From Histomonas meleagridis (lineage: Eukaryota > Parabasalia > Tritrichomonadida > Dientamoebidae), in assembly GCA_020186115.1 (NCBI GenBank), contig WSYJ01000157.1:682001-746000 (forward strand): a stretch of DNA of 64,000 nucleotides, given 5' to 3'. Numbering within the stretch: the first letter of the stretch is position 1; each line of letters starts with the position of its first letter. This document shows, in pieces, positions 1 through 9,867 of the stretch. The translations under genes were made by a program, and so were the position numbers. Under the pieces are notes generated by a model, which was not told where the DNA came from, searched no databases, and saw only the letters and a program-made list of their open reading frames with translations.

Positions 1-252
1 GAATTTGCCAAAAAAAATTTCATGAAAATAGAGTTTCTTGAACTATGTTGGAAGATATAAATAATGCACTGACTTGAATTGTGTTTTTGGTTGCCAATAA
101 CAAATTTCTGATTTTAATTGACTCAAATTGAATTTTCATAAATTTCAAAAATTATTCTCAAACACGTCAATTTATTCCATTTTTTATTACTCAAAGAAAA
201 ATAAAAATTATTTCATCCAAATATTGTTTTATTTTGTTGCATTACAAATTCT

Positions 253-3069
253 TTATTTTGCATTCAGCATATACTGCAGGGCTGATACTGTTTCTGTACT
301 CGATATTATTTTTGCGATTTTTTCTTTCCGTTGTTCGATTCCCTTAGCAAACAGTGTCGGCCCTTGTTTCAACAATTCGCACATAATTAAGTATACAATA
401 TGTCCTTTCAAGTAAGCAGACGCTACCATTATTCCTTTTTGGAATATAGAAGCAAAATCATCGTTTGTTTTCGTTTCGCTCCTCACAAAGAAACAATCTT
501 TTTGAATAGGCCTAACTGAAATAACCGTCGGTGATTGAATGTCTTTTGCAACTTTTTCTGACAATTCAAATCCGGTCATATTCAATATGAACGATACAGG
601 AGCGGTTTTTGGGTCCACCCTTTTGTAATTGTAGGGAACAAAGGCCAAGCGCACTGATTGGAGTGAGCACATAAAGACATGAGGCTTTTGCTTCTTGGAG
701 AACAATAGCAAAAACATTGACACTATTTCATTTTCCCAAGAATATGGATATGATGTTGTCGATTGATCAATGTAATATACTGGAATATAAACAATAGGAA
801 CCGGGTATGAATGGTCAAGTCTTTCTATCTTTTCTTCAAGTGACTTAGTTGGTGTAAATATACGAATTTGCTTTGGATCAGAAACAAAGTTAAGTGATCG
901 AATCACCTCAAAAAGAACCGATCTTTTCCTTTCTGTTTGGCCATATGGTGGCAGTGTTATTTCGCTTTCAATGACATCTTCATTTACCTTTGGTGGAAGC
1001 TCAACTTTGAGCGACGGTTCTGGCGGTTGTTCTCCCTGTGAAAAAGTTCTTTGTTTGACTTCGTTTTTCGGTTCCCTCTGAATTTTTGGCAGTTGCGGAT
1101 ATTCAATGCCTTTGTTCAGATGTAATTCGTTTAACTGGAGCAAAGATGCGCCATATTTATCACGCACCAACACGACGCAGCTAAACGGCGTCTTTTTAGA
1201 ATCATAGATGGAGTATATTCTGTTTTTGTATGAAAATATTTCTTCTTTTGTCCCAAAATTCGGCGCTTGAGGTAAAGTCACTCGAATTCGAGGTGATTTA
1301 CATTGCCTCAAAATTGAAAGCATCTCAGGAATTTGTGTGGCCTTTTCAAAATTGAGCCAAATTTTGTTCATTCCCGATACGCTTTGAAAAGTGGGAATTA
1401 TCTCAATCATAGCAACGAGGAAATAAAACAGAGTTTCTGAATTAAAGCTTGGAATTGAGTCTGTAAACTTTTCAATACTTCGGTTTGATAAAAGCTTGGA
1501 TGGATTAGATAGTAATGTATAAGGGACAGCTATTATCATCTTAAAAATTGATTGAACAAAATCCTCGTTTTTAGGATCATCAAAGTCTATTCCCAATAAA
1601 ATCTTGTTAAATATCGGAAATGAAGAGGAATCTCCATAAGCCATTAATATCCATAAAGAAGCTAAAGAAGCAAACGAGTTATCTGCAGCTTTTTCAAGTG
1701 CTGTTATAACTTTTGATGGAAGTGTGAAATGTTGAAATGATGAAAATGTCAAAATTCTAGAAAATATTTCTTTTGGTGGTGGTTCTGTAAGTTCTACTTT
1801 TGGTGGCTCGAAGTATCCAACTGTCTTAGGAATGATTTGGAATGCATCTGGTGTACTTTTAATAAAAGATAAAAAGAAAGTAGTGGATAAAAACTTAAGT
1901 TTTTCAATGTACGAAAGTTTGTCAAGTGCTTTGAGTGAGAAATTTATAAGTTTTCGTGTGATATATGGTACTAAGATACGCTCTGATGGTCCAAAGCTCG
2001 ATAAATTAAAAAGTATTATTGTTGCAGATAAGAGGGTATTATCTTGATACCCTTCAAGTAAACAAAGAGCCTTTTCTAATATGAAATCAGAAATATGATA
2101 AACTGGAAATTTGGGAATGAAAAGTTTTGCTTGTGCATAACATTTCTTATGTAAAGAGTCATTATATTTATCTACAAATTTGGCATATCGACTGGATGCA
2201 TATTTGCCAATGCTTTCGACAGCTTGTGAAAAGTCGATGATAACCGATAGAAGTCGGATGTGGTCAAAAAGTTCATCGGTGACCGTTTGGCTGCATAAAC
2301 GTTCAACCATTTCGGTTGATTTTGCTTCAAATAAATTACACCAAATATCAAAGAAAACAGGATGTTTGGACCATTTTATCCATATGTGTTTGTGTTTGTG
2401 CCATTGGCCATGACTATGAGTGTCAATATCAACAAGTAAATCAATTAATTTTTGTGCACATTCTTTGATACGATCTTCAAATGATGGGTTATAACCTTCA
2501 AGATCTTTGTAAAAATTAACTGATATAAGGTAATCAAAAATGCCAAATGGAATAGCAAAAGCTTGACTCCATGAATGAGAATCAAAACATTTGTTCCCTT
2601 GTGGTTGAATAGCAACTCTGAGATTGTCTGAAACAAAAAGGAAAAGAGTCAAACGAGATGTTGCATTCTTCTCGTTTTTAAAATCGTTTTGAACAACTTC
2701 TTTTTCAAATGCTAATGACATGTGCTGAGCCATCTGTAAACGAAAGAAGCTTTCCACTTGTTTGCTTTTAGCAATAAAACTTTTCTGTAAAATAGTTTCA
2801 TAAAAGATAACATTATCAATTAACTCTTGACGAAAATCTGGATTTAAATAGCACATCCCGACAAGCTGAAATGCTGTAATTGCTCCCTCTTTGGTGTTAA
2901 AAACGGGAGCATTGGAAATTCCCAAATATTCGTTCCATTCTCTAATTATTGAAAATAAAACATTTTCATTAACAGTTGGTACTGAAAGTGTTTCAATAGC
3001 TTCGCCAAGTATTTTCAAATCGATTATATGTTGCAGACATAGATATTTGGCTTGTGGGATTGTTCCCAT
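253..3069 (-). CDS. Large helical protein, possible RapGAP/RalGAP-like C-terminus
   Basis: An intact 938-residue frame starting at ATG (3069). No family is certain. Residues 1-620 are rich in leucine, isoleucine and phenylalanine with amphipathic helices, as in helical-solenoid proteins. A charged, proline-rich linker (about 660-720) follows. The last 220 residues form a separate mixed alpha/beta domain with a strand-like segment (IVYIPVYYID) and a terminal YxxR-like helix (IEQRKEKIAKII) that recalls the end of Rap/RalGAP domains, common in trichomonads. The catalytic Asn-thumb motif of that family is not visible, so if related it may be inactive. No signal peptide or membrane segment is obvious. 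It reads away from the AT-rich 3070-3452 interval, which must hold its promoter. The gene call is secure; the GAP assignment is only a suggestion. Confidence 0.8.
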   Translation of the reverse strand: MGTIPQAKYLCLQHIIDLKILGEAIETLSVPTVNENVLFSIIREWNEYLGISNAPVFNTKEGAITAFQLVGMCYLNPDFRQELIDNVIFYETILQKSFIAKSKQVESFFRLQMAQHMSLAFEKEVVQNDFKNEKNATSRLTLFLFVSDNLRVAIQPQGNKCFDSHSWSQAFAIPFGIFDYLISVNFYKDLEGYNPSFEDRIKECAQKLIDLLVDIDTHSHGQWHKHKHIWIKWSKHPVFFDIWCNLFEAKSTEMVERLCSQTVTDELFDHIRLLSVIIDFSQAVESIGKYASSRYAKFVDKYNDSLHKKCYAQAKLFIPKFPVYHISDFILEKALCLLEGYQDNTLLSATIILFNLSSFGPSERILVPYITRKLINFSLKALDKLSYIEKLKFLSTTFFLSFIKSTPDAFQIIPKTVGYFEPPKVELTEPPPKEIFSRILTFSSFQHFTLPSKVITALEKAADNSFASLASLWILMAYGDSSSFPIFNKILLGIDFDDPKNEDFVQSIFKMIIAVPYTLLSNPSKLLSNRSIEKFTDSIPSFNSETLFYFLVAMIEIIPTFQSVSGMNKIWLNFEKATQIPEMLSILRQCKSPRIRVTLPQAPNFGTKEEIFSYKNRIYSIYDSKKTPFSCVVLVRDKYGASLLQLNELHLNKGIEYPQLPKIQREPKNEVKQRTFSQGEQPPEPSLKVELPPKVNEDVIESEITLPPYGQTERKRSVLFEVIRSLNFVSDPKQIRIFTPTKSLEEKIERLDHSYPVPIVYIPVYYIDQSTTSYPYSWENEIVSMFLLLFSKKQKPHVFMCSLQSVRLAFVPYNYKRVDPKTAPVSFILNMTGFELSEKVAKDIQSPTVISVRPIQKDCFFVRSETKTNDDFASIFQKGIMVASAYLKGHIVYLIMCELLKQGPTLFAKGIEQRKEKIAKIISSTETVSALQYMLNAK

Positions 3070-3452
3070 CTAAATTTATTTTTATATTTCAATTTAAAAT
3101 GTAAAGCACATAAAATTGAATCTCTTGTCAAATTGATGTAAAATTTGGTTGTGATATCAACATTGAAAAATTCAAAATCAAAAGCTGTATCACTACAGTT
3201 AAATCATGCTGTCACAAAAATATTACATATGTTTTCAAGCTCCCTCTAAAATTTACATTTGATACTATCATCATTTTTTAATATAAATTTTTTTTTATTT
3301 TTTATTGGTTCCAATAAACATTTCTTCAATAATAATGTCTAAAATACTTTTATATTAATATTTTTTTTTATTAAAATATGAAATTCAAATAATAAATTTT
3401 TATAAAAAAAATTTATTTCATTTACTATAATAATACCGATAAAAACAATTTA
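3070..3452. other. Intergenic, AT-rich
   Basis: About 380 bases between the start of the upstream minus gene and the end of the RING gene. Long A and T runs dominate. I see no ORF, RNA gene or clear initiator. Confidence 0.6.
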
Positions 3453-4898
3453 TTATACAAAAATCTGTTCTTTCGATTTGCAAATTTGGTCAATTGCGTC
3501 TCTAACGTAAATAATTTTCGAAACAACAATTGCCAAAGTATTATCCACGAAAACTCTCGCAGCTCTTTCTCCACAAATCGGGCACAAAGGCCCTTCCATC
3601 TGTTGATATCTATGATGGTAACACACGCTATGTCCGCATGGAACTAATGTCACGGGCACATCGAGGATTTCATTACACGCGCCGCACGTCACCAACTTCA
3701 GCAGCGAACTCATAATTTCCTTTACCTTTAAAGCGGAATTTTTCAAAAGTTTTTCTTGTATGACAATTTCTTGCGCCGAAGGATCGAATTTAATGATTCG
3801 CAGTCGTGATAATTTATCAATAAGTACTTCGACTTGTTCAGTCGATTTCTTAACAAGATTTTTCAAGTTGTCGCGTTGTGACTTAAGTTCGTTGTTCTTC
3901 GCTTCTAAAATTGAAATCTCTTTGGTTTGCGTTTCAGGTAACGCCATTCTTTCAGCAAGTTCAGTCATTAAATTACATAAAACTTGTTTTTGTTCATCAA
4001 TTTTCTTTTTATATGTTTCGGTGTTAGTTTTGAATTCTTGAGATTCTTCAACAATATGTTCGATTTTAGCTTCTAAACTTCCGATCTCTTTGACTTGGTC
4101 TTTGATTGCATCACTGTTTTTCTCGATTTCTTGATTGTGATTCGAAATTTGCTGCTGATAATTTTCAATGGTTTCGGAACTTTCTTTAGAAAGTTTGTCG
4201 ATTTCAATTTCGATTTCAGCGATTTGTTGGCGCATTGTTTCAATTCGTTGCTCGATTTGTTGCTCTTGATTGGTCTGATTTAATCTCCAGTTTTCGGCTT
4301 TTGTTTCTATTGATGTTATGGATTTTTGTATGTCGTCATTAGAATTTTGAAGTTGTTGAACTTTATCATCGTAATCGCGAAGGATTTTGGTAAGATTTGA
4401 ATGTTTTTCCCATTGGATTTGAAGAGCTTGACTAAGCTGAACCTTATTTGATTCTGCTCGTTCTATTTGTTGCTTTATGGTTTTTCTTTGGTATTTGGCT
4501 TTTTCTTTTTGGGATAATGTTTCCTCATAATGACGATTAAGTTGATTAAGAGCTTTTTGTTTTTCCTCAATTTTATCTTGCATTTGTAGGGCATCAGCTG
4601 AATTATATTTGGTATCTTCGATTTCTTGAGAAACTTTATCTAATTGATATTGAAGCTTTTGAATTTGGTTCTTATGAACAGTACATGTACTACTTGTGTT
4701 TCTGTATGATGTGATTAGTTGTTCAAGTTGACGTTTTTGATTAGAAATTTGTTTTAAAGAATCAAAAAAATTTTGTTTAAAAATTAATACTTTTTTTTGA
4801 ATGCCTTCAGGTAGTCCGGGCATATTTGTTAGTCGTGTTAAAATAAGTTGATCTGTTGGCCCAATTGTTGATAAATAATTATTCGGGTCCGAAGACAT
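3453..4898 (-). CDS. Coiled-coil protein with C-terminal C3HC4 RING finger, probable E3 ubiquitin ligase
   Basis: 481 residues from the ATG at 4898; the frame continues to a TTG at 4952, which is not used here. Residues about 20-390 are almost entirely heptad-like coiled coil rich in Gln, Glu, Lys and Ile, suggesting a rod or dimer. The last 75 residues contain a RING: a CGAC pair, then VPCGHSVC, then LCPICGE, which matches the C3HC4 zinc ligand order at about residues 404-445. A long coiled coil followed by a C-terminal RING resembles Bre1-type E3 ligases that ubiquitinate histone H2B, but the coiled coil alone cannot prove orthology. It is divergent from the Rab gene, with 164 bases between the starts. 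Confidence 0.85.
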   Translation of the reverse strand: MSSDPNNYLSTIGPTDQLILTRLTNMPGLPEGIQKKVLIFKQNFFDSLKQISNQKRQLEQLITSYRNTSSTCTVHKNQIQKLQYQLDKVSQEIEDTKYNSADALQMQDKIEEKQKALNQLNRHYEETLSQKEKAKYQRKTIKQQIERAESNKVQLSQALQIQWEKHSNLTKILRDYDDKVQQLQNSNDDIQKSITSIETKAENWRLNQTNQEQQIEQRIETMRQQIAEIEIEIDKLSKESSETIENYQQQISNHNQEIEKNSDAIKDQVKEIGSLEAKIEHIVEESQEFKTNTETYKKKIDEQKQVLCNLMTELAERMALPETQTKEISILEAKNNELKSQRDNLKNLVKKSTEQVEVLIDKLSRLRIIKFDPSAQEIVIQEKLLKNSALKVKEIMSSLLKLVTCGACNEILDVPVTLVPCGHSVCYHHRYQQMEGPLCPICGERAARVFVDNTLAIVVSKIIYVRDAIDQICKSKEQIFV

Positions 4899-5037
4899 CT
4901 CAAAACACGTTAAAACATGAAAACGTTTATTTAGACTGATAAAACGTAACAATAAAAAGCTGCTCAGATGTTAATCATTGAAATTCTAAAAAGTGCATGC
5001 CAACTTTTTCAAAATACGTTAAAATGTTTCGCTGAAT

Positions 5038-5053
5038 TAACGGTTTTTTCACA
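5038..5053 (+). promoter_or_regulatory. TAACGGT box plus TCACA initiator
   Basis: TAACGGTT (5038-5045) is followed by TCACA (5049-5053). TCA(+1)YW is the known trichomonad initiator, which would put transcription start at A5051, 12 bases before the Rab ATG. The upstream box resembles the trichomonad M3/Myb-type core element. The match is visible; use is inferred. Confidence 0.6.
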
Positions 5054-5062
5054 TTTTTCTGG

Positions 5063-5668
5063 ATGCTCCAAATCCAAGAGACTTTACCAAATGTTAAGAT
5101 TATTTTTGTAGGTGAAGCAGCTGTAGGGAAAACGTGTATTGTTAAAAATTATATTGAAGGTGTGTTTACAGCTACAGACTATACAATAGGAGGTGCATTT
5201 TACACAAAAACAATTGATGACGAAGATGGTAAATTTCAACTTAGCATTTGGGATACAGCAGGACAAGAACAATACAGAACTTTAATACCAATGTATTACA
5301 GAAATGCAGCAATAGCTGTGATTGTTTTTGATATAACAAACCAGCAAACGTTTGATCAAGTTAGGTTTTGGGTTGGTGACATCAAGAAAACCACACAAGA
5401 AGATAACATTATATATGTTTTATGTGGAAATAAAATTGATCTTGAGGAAAATAGAATGGTATCCAAAGATGATGTTGATCAATTTGCACAAAATGCGAAA
5501 GACTTGTTTCAATTCGTTTATATCGAAACAAGTGCCAAAACCGGAACTGGAATTGATAACTTATTCCAGTTTATCATATCTACAATTAAAACCAAAGGGT
5601 TGGCTAAAAAAATTAAAGATCCGTCACTTGTACCTCTTGTTCAAGAGAAGAAAAAATGTTGTAAATGA
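5063..5668 (+). CDS. Rab-family small GTPase
   Basis: 201 residues with every Ras-superfamily motif in place: P-loop GEAAVGKT (17-24), switch I Thr41 in YTIGGAF, WDTAGQE (63-69), NKID (123-126) and ETSAK (155-159). The WDTAGQE and TIGxxF forms are typical of Rabs rather than Ras or Rho. The C-terminus is Lys-rich and ends CCK, a CCX-type geranylgeranylation signal, so it should anchor to endomembranes and control a vesicle trafficking step. The subfamily cannot be fixed from motifs alone, although the GGAF switch I recalls Rab5-like proteins. The ATG lies 12 bases after a good initiator, which supports this start. Confidence 0.95.
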   Translation: MLQIQETLPNVKIIFVGEAAVGKTCIVKNYIEGVFTATDYTIGGAFYTKTIDDEDGKFQLSIWDTAGQEQYRTLIPMYYRNAAIAVIVFDITNQQTFDQVRFWVGDIKKTTQEDNIIYVLCGNKIDLEENRMVSKDDVDQFAQNAKDLFQFVYIETSAKTGTGIDNLFQFIISTIKTKGLAKKIKDPSLVPLVQEKKKCCK

Positions 5669-5746
5669 TTTTGAGGTTGCTCAAATCGAAAACGGTTAAT
5701 TTGATATTAAAATTTATATACTTTTCGTACGTTTAGATTTTTTTCA

Positions 5747-6538
5747 TCAACAGTTTCCGATCAGACTTCGGAACGCATTCCTGTTTTCCTCGAGAGAAAG
5801 AGACTTTGATACTTCTGGACTCTGACGTCTAAGGTTCTGATATTGAAGAAGAGAACTTGGACTTTGGTTTCCAATCAAAAATGGACTAGAAATCAAGTTC
5901 ACAAATTTTGGTGTTGATAATGGACTTTCATCATCTTTTACAAGGCTTTCTTCTTCAAGCAATGGTGGCTTAATCAGTTCTATGTCAAGATTAGAGCGTT
6001 TCTTAAGTGTTGAATTCCAACGATTTTTGATTGCATTATCACTTCGATTCACCATTAAATTCGATATTTGAACCCAATGGTTTCCATATTGCTTATGCAG
6101 TTCGATTAATCTGTTATCTTCTTCTTCTGTCCAAGCAGAATGATTTATTTTAGGATCAAGATGATTCCTCCATCTTTCTCTACACTGCTTACCAATACGA
6201 CCTGGTAACAGAGTGCATAAATTTCTCCAATTTTTAACCCCATTCTCTTTTACATATTGAATTATGATTTCATCTTCTTGACGAGTCCAACTACCCTTAA
6301 GAAGTTTTGGGTTCAAAACTTTATCCCAACGTTCTGCAACTTGTTGTCCAGTTTTACCTGGAAAATATTCAGCTAGCTTGGAATAATTGTGATGTTCATT
6401 GCTTGTCATAAGTTTTGTCAGTAGTTCATCTTCTTCCTTCAACCACTTCACGTTCTTAATGCACCTATTGATTTTCTGGCGTACTCTTGTTGGTGCTAAA
6501 GGCATTTCATCTGTTTTTTGCGAAACCTCAGCAATCAT
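5747..6538 (-). CDS. Three-repeat Myb transcription factor (R1R2R3)
   Basis: 263 residues with three tandem Myb repeats: R1 about 29-77 (WLKEEDELL...ERWDKVL), R2 about 81-128 (SWTRQEDE...RERWRNHL) and R3 about 133-180 (AWTEEEDNRL...IKNRWNSTL). The tryptophan spacing and the R2/R3 recognition helices (GKQCRERW, SDNAIKNRW) match c-Myb-like DNA-binding proteins that recognise AACNG sites. The C-terminal 80 residues are Ser/Pro/Leu-rich and probably regulatory. Trichomonads have large Myb families, some acting on core promoter or iron-response elements containing TAACGA/AACGGT. The gene's own upstream region carries two AACGGT copies on its strand (6543-6552 and 6570-6578), so autoregulation is possible but untested. 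Confidence 0.93.
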   Translation of the reverse strand: MIAEVSQKTDEMPLAPTRVRQKINRCIKNVKWLKEEDELLTKLMTSNEHHNYSKLAEYFPGKTGQQVAERWDKVLNPKLLKGSWTRQEDEIIIQYVKENGVKNWRNLCTLLPGRIGKQCRERWRNHLDPKINHSAWTEEEDNRLIELHKQYGNHWVQISNLMVNRSDNAIKNRWNSTLKKRSNLDIELIKPPLLEEESLVKDDESPLSTPKFVNLISSPFLIGNQSPSSLLQYQNLRRQSPEVSKSLSLEENRNAFRSLIGNC

Positions 6539-6542
6539 CTAA

Positions 6543-6578
6543 TAAACCGTTATTAACGTACGAATCTGAGACCGTTTA
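6543..6578 (-). promoter_or_regulatory. Two AACGGT boxes upstream of the Myb gene
   Basis: On the minus strand TAACGGTTTA lies at 6543-6552 and TAAACGGTC at 6570-6578. The second, 32 bases before the ATG, is at a plausible distance for a core promoter box. No strict TCAYW initiator lies between them. Confidence 0.4.
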
Positions 6579-6757
6579 TAAAATTTTCAAATTTTGAAAT
6601 TTCTTAAACGCATTAAATTGTTACTTAAGCATAATATGAGAGTTACAAATAAAGAATCAACTTCATTTTGATTGCATTTGCAAAAACAGTAAAAAATTTA
6701 TTTTAGAATCGCGATTTCACATTATCAAATAACAAAATTTTAATGTGTTAAATGTGT

Positions 6758-7690
6758 TTACTTCCTCTTCTGTAAGTTTTTCCTCTTTAAGTTATTATGT
6801 TTCTGAAATTCGTATGGGTTTTGAGGTTCTTCTCTTTCTTCATGTTGTTTTTCATCTTTTTTGACCTCTTCTTTTTGGTCGTTTTCGGGTTCTTTTTGCT
6901 CTTCTTCTTCTTGTGGTTGGACTTTTTCATTGTTTCCCTGGTTCCGAATGAAGATTGCGAAGAATTTTCCAATTATTTTCCATTCTTCATCCTTAACAAT
7001 GAATCCGAGGAGCTCAAATACCATAAATCCAATGACCATGTAAAGTCTGACAAGGTCTTTATCGAAATTAAATGGAATTGATGTGGAATATTCAGTCAAA
7101 CCACAGTATATTAAAGCACCAATGACGTTTCTTGTAAGCTTTGGACCAATTAGAATGGATCCTTTGTTTGTTAAATCAGAAATAATTGCAACCAAGATAT
7201 GTTTGGCTGTGATGAAGAAAACGCTGATGACTATTACGACTGTTAAATCAGTGAAGTGTTTTTGTGCTACGTCAATTGCATTTGCGAGTAAGTAGGCATC
7301 AATAAATCCATTTGAGATGCAAATAAAGAATGATAATTTCCTCATAATTTTGTACACAAGGTCGAATGGTGTGAGATTAAGCAATACCCACGATAATAAT
7401 AAAACAGGGAAGATGCTAAGATTTTCGATAAAGTTTTGTTGAACTTGACGAATTGCTGAAAAAATACAAATATGCATCATTTCAATGATTACATACAATA
7501 ATAAAGAATAAATTGGTCTTTTAATTGGGAAAGATTCACGAATGAAAAAACATGTTTTCAATCTTTCTAAATAAAAAACGTAAGGAAGTTTTGGAATTGT
7601 ATGCATTACACCTATCCAACCGTGTGAAGTCGTTGGAATTTTAGCAACAAATTGCTTTGCTGTTTCAATGTAAGGCTGGAAGTTGTCCAT
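6758..7690 (-). CDS. Multi-pass membrane protein, possibly TRIC-type cation channel
   Basis: 310 residues with about six or seven hydrophobic segments between residues 30 and 235, then a highly charged Glu/Lys tail (about 245-310). The third or fourth segment has the order PFDLVYK, like the PxDLxYK signature of trimeric intracellular cation (TRIC) channels, and the Lys/Glu tail and length (TRICs are about 280-300 residues) also fit. TRIC channels provide counter-ion flux in the ER during calcium release. The rest of the sequence is too diverged for me to be sure, and an unrelated membrane family remains possible. Upstream TCACA and TAACGG give a convincing promoter 9 bases before the ATG. Confidence 0.8.
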   Translation of the reverse strand: MDNFQPYIETAKQFVAKIPTTSHGWIGVMHTIPKLPYVFYLERLKTCFFIRESFPIKRPIYSLLLYVIIEMMHICIFSAIRQVQQNFIENLSIFPVLLLSWVLLNLTPFDLVYKIMRKLSFFICISNGFIDAYLLANAIDVAQKHFTDLTVVIVISVFFITAKHILVAIISDLTNKGSILIGPKLTRNVIGALIYCGLTEYSTSIPFNFDKDLVRLYMVIGFMVFELLGFIVKDEEWKIIGKFFAIFIRNQGNNEKVQPQEEEEQKEPENDQKEEVKKDEKQHEEREEPQNPYEFQKHNNLKRKNLQKRK

Positions 7691-7696
7691 CTTCTT

Positions 7697-7708
7697 TGTG
7701 AGCCGTTA
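7697..7708 (-). promoter_or_regulatory. TAACGG box and TCACA initiator
   Basis: On the minus strand TAACGGCTCACA runs from 7708 to 7697. The initiator would start transcription at 7699, 9 bases upstream of the ATG at 7690. Confidence 0.6.
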
Positions 7709-8055
7709 CATTCAAATGGGGATTCGACCCATTATTTAAAGGTTTTGATTGCAATTGGCACATTTTAACTTTCTCAAAATTGTTCAACGATTTTTCATCC
7801 TCTCGAAACGTATTCCTATCATGTGCACAATCGTCGTCAAGTTCAGCAGCATTCCCCACTCAATCAATGTAATTTTTAACATTCGCAAAACAGAAACAAA
7901 GTGAACAAATTGCCGAATTACGCAAAACGTTTATCATATTGCTGCTGTTGCACAAACATTATCACAAAATAGTTTAGTAAACTTTTTTGTTTTCATTCAT
8001 TTCTTAACGCAGAAGAAAAATTGATGAAAACAATCGATTAAACATTTTCGCCGTC
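7709..8055. other. Intergenic
   Basis: About 350 bases between the TRIC-like promoter and the end of the next minus gene. Short frames here lack homology or bias. Nothing else seen. Confidence 0.5.
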
Positions 8056-9867
8056 TTAATAAGAGTACGAGTAACTATCGGAGTAATATGAGAACGAGTC
8101 CTTTTTCTTGGCCTTCTTATTGTCCTTCTTCGGCGGCTTCTTGTTGTCCTTCTTTGGCGGCGGCTTCTTGTCCTTCTTTTCCTCCTTCTTCGGCGGCGGC
8201 GGCGCCTTCTTTTCTTCTTTCTTGTTGTCCTTCTTCGGCGCCGCTGCTTTCTTGCCCTTCTTCTCCGATTTATAGCTATAAGAGTACGAGTATGAGTACG
8301 AGCCGGGCGAATAGCTGAGCGAATCTTCGCCGGGAACTATCTCCGAGTCGAAGCGGTCGTCGCGGTCATTGTACTTGCCGATGACGAAGTACTTGACGGC
8401 GCTGTCACGGCGCATGTACAGAATGAACAAGAAGACAGTGAGGGAAACAACGCCAATGATAACACCTAAAACAGCTGACGTGAAAACAAACCCGGAAGAC
8501 GGAACAATCGCAAACTCGGTGAATTGGCTCATGAGTGAGTTACTCGCGGTGAATGGCTCCGAACTTGAAAATGAGTATGTCGAATACGATATGTTTACAG
8601 TTGGAAGCACTAATGGAAATGATGGGAATTCTTGGGATGTGTTGGTAAGATTATTATAATGAACTCGAGTATATAAGTTATATGGATGTGTTTTGTTATC
8701 TTCATCAACAATTATTGTATCATTGCGGAGAATAATTTCATCGAAACTATGTTGGAAAACGCATTCACTAAAGTTTAATTCGTATGAAGAATATTGAACT
8801 TGATTAGTTATCACAATAAACACATAAATTGAGAATAGTGATATATTAACATCGCCATAAAAATAACAATTTGAAATGTTAATCTTAAGATTAGTTTCAT
8901 CAGAATAACCACGCACACCTGGCGAACAGCCACTGATATAACTTGCACGACGTATGAATGTTTCAAATTCATAATAATTTTGGTGAATCATATTGTCAAA
9001 TAAAATGTTATGGAGAACAAGGCCGCTATCGTCAAAGCCACCTGCTTTGTCATACATAATTGGTGCACTAAAGTAATATTTCATTGAACTGAAGATGACA
9101 TTTTGTAGATAATTTACATGTTGTGAAATAGATGTAAAATGAAAACCTAATGCATTCAATCGTTCTTGATCACGTGCGTCGTTACAGCTGGTAAAGTTTA
9201 CATCAGTGATAAACGCTTGTCGAAAGTCAGTTTCAACAAGAGTGTACACACTAAATGAATTGAAATTTTGTTGTGCATTATTCACTACAAGACCATTGAT
9301 TCTTACTGGCATCTTGACTTTTGACCAATCATTGGTACTTATTGATGTTGTTGTAATATCGAAGAAAATTCCATAACAATTACTAGACGGTGAAGATATA
9401 TCAGATATCCGAGCATCTTGTACAAAAATATTGCTCATGTTGGTTTCTCCAACAAATCCAACTTCAGTACAATTAGGTTGCGTTTGAATACAAAAACCTC
9501 TTGATTTAACTGTAATCATTAAAAACTGAAGATTTTCAAAGACACTTGTTGAAGTGTTTGAATAAATACATTGGCTATCAGGATCCAAAAAATAAGTATT
9601 TGATATATTTGTAACACTACCAGGGACATCACTTTGTAAAGAAATAAGTGTTTGCCCACCGAGGATTGAGTGTTCAAACTTTGAATTCGTAATTTCGCCA
9701 AATTTTAATGATTGAGCATGAATGAAAGGAGTAAAAAATCGACTCAAATGAATGTTTGTTGCAATAAATTGATTTCTTTTAATAGTCTTTGCCATGTAAA
9801 CCAGAGGAGACCCTTCATATTGATTTGATAAAGCTAGATTTAGAAGGGTTAAGTTCAGAGAGAACAT
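8056..9867 (-). CDS. Type I membrane (surface) protein with low-complexity cytoplasmic tail
   Basis: 603 residues. The first about 440 residues are an Asn/Ser/Ile-rich ectodomain with many N-x-S/T sites and repeated short strand-like motifs (FEN, NISN, INISNCYF), suggesting a beta-helix-like fold. A single strong membrane segment follows (about residues 458-483, SAVLGVIIGVVSLTVFLFIL), then basic residues MRR and a cytosolic tail. The tail has an SYSYSYSY tract, then Lys/Pro-rich repeats (PPPKKDNKK, PPKKDNKK) and a second SYSYSY end. An N-terminal signal peptide is weak (MFSLNLTLLNLALS). Large families of such single-pass proteins exist in trichomonads; the function is unknown. The tail codons are clearly GC-richer than the ectodomain. 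Confidence 0.85.
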   Translation of the reverse strand: MFSLNLTLLNLALSNQYEGSPLVYMAKTIKRNQFIATNIHLSRFFTPFIHAQSLKFGEITNSKFEHSILGGQTLISLQSDVPGSVTNISNTYFLDPDSQCIYSNTSTSVFENLQFLMITVKSRGFCIQTQPNCTEVGFVGETNMSNIFVQDARISDISSPSSNCYGIFFDITTTSISTNDWSKVKMPVRINGLVVNNAQQNFNSFSVYTLVETDFRQAFITDVNFTSCNDARDQERLNALGFHFTSISQHVNYLQNVIFSSMKYYFSAPIMYDKAGGFDDSGLVLHNILFDNMIHQNYYEFETFIRRASYISGCSPGVRGYSDETNLKINISNCYFYGDVNISLFSIYVFIVITNQVQYSSYELNFSECVFQHSFDEIILRNDTIIVDEDNKTHPYNLYTRVHYNNLTNTSQEFPSFPLVLPTVNISYSTYSFSSSEPFTASNSLMSQFTEFAIVPSSGFVFTSAVLGVIIGVVSLTVFLFILYMRRDSAVKYFVIGKYNDRDDRFDSEIVPGEDSLSYSPGSYSYSYSYSYKSEKKGKKAAAPKKDNKKEEKKAPPPPKKEEKKDKKPPPKKDNKKPPKKDNKKAKKKDSFSYYSDSYSYSY

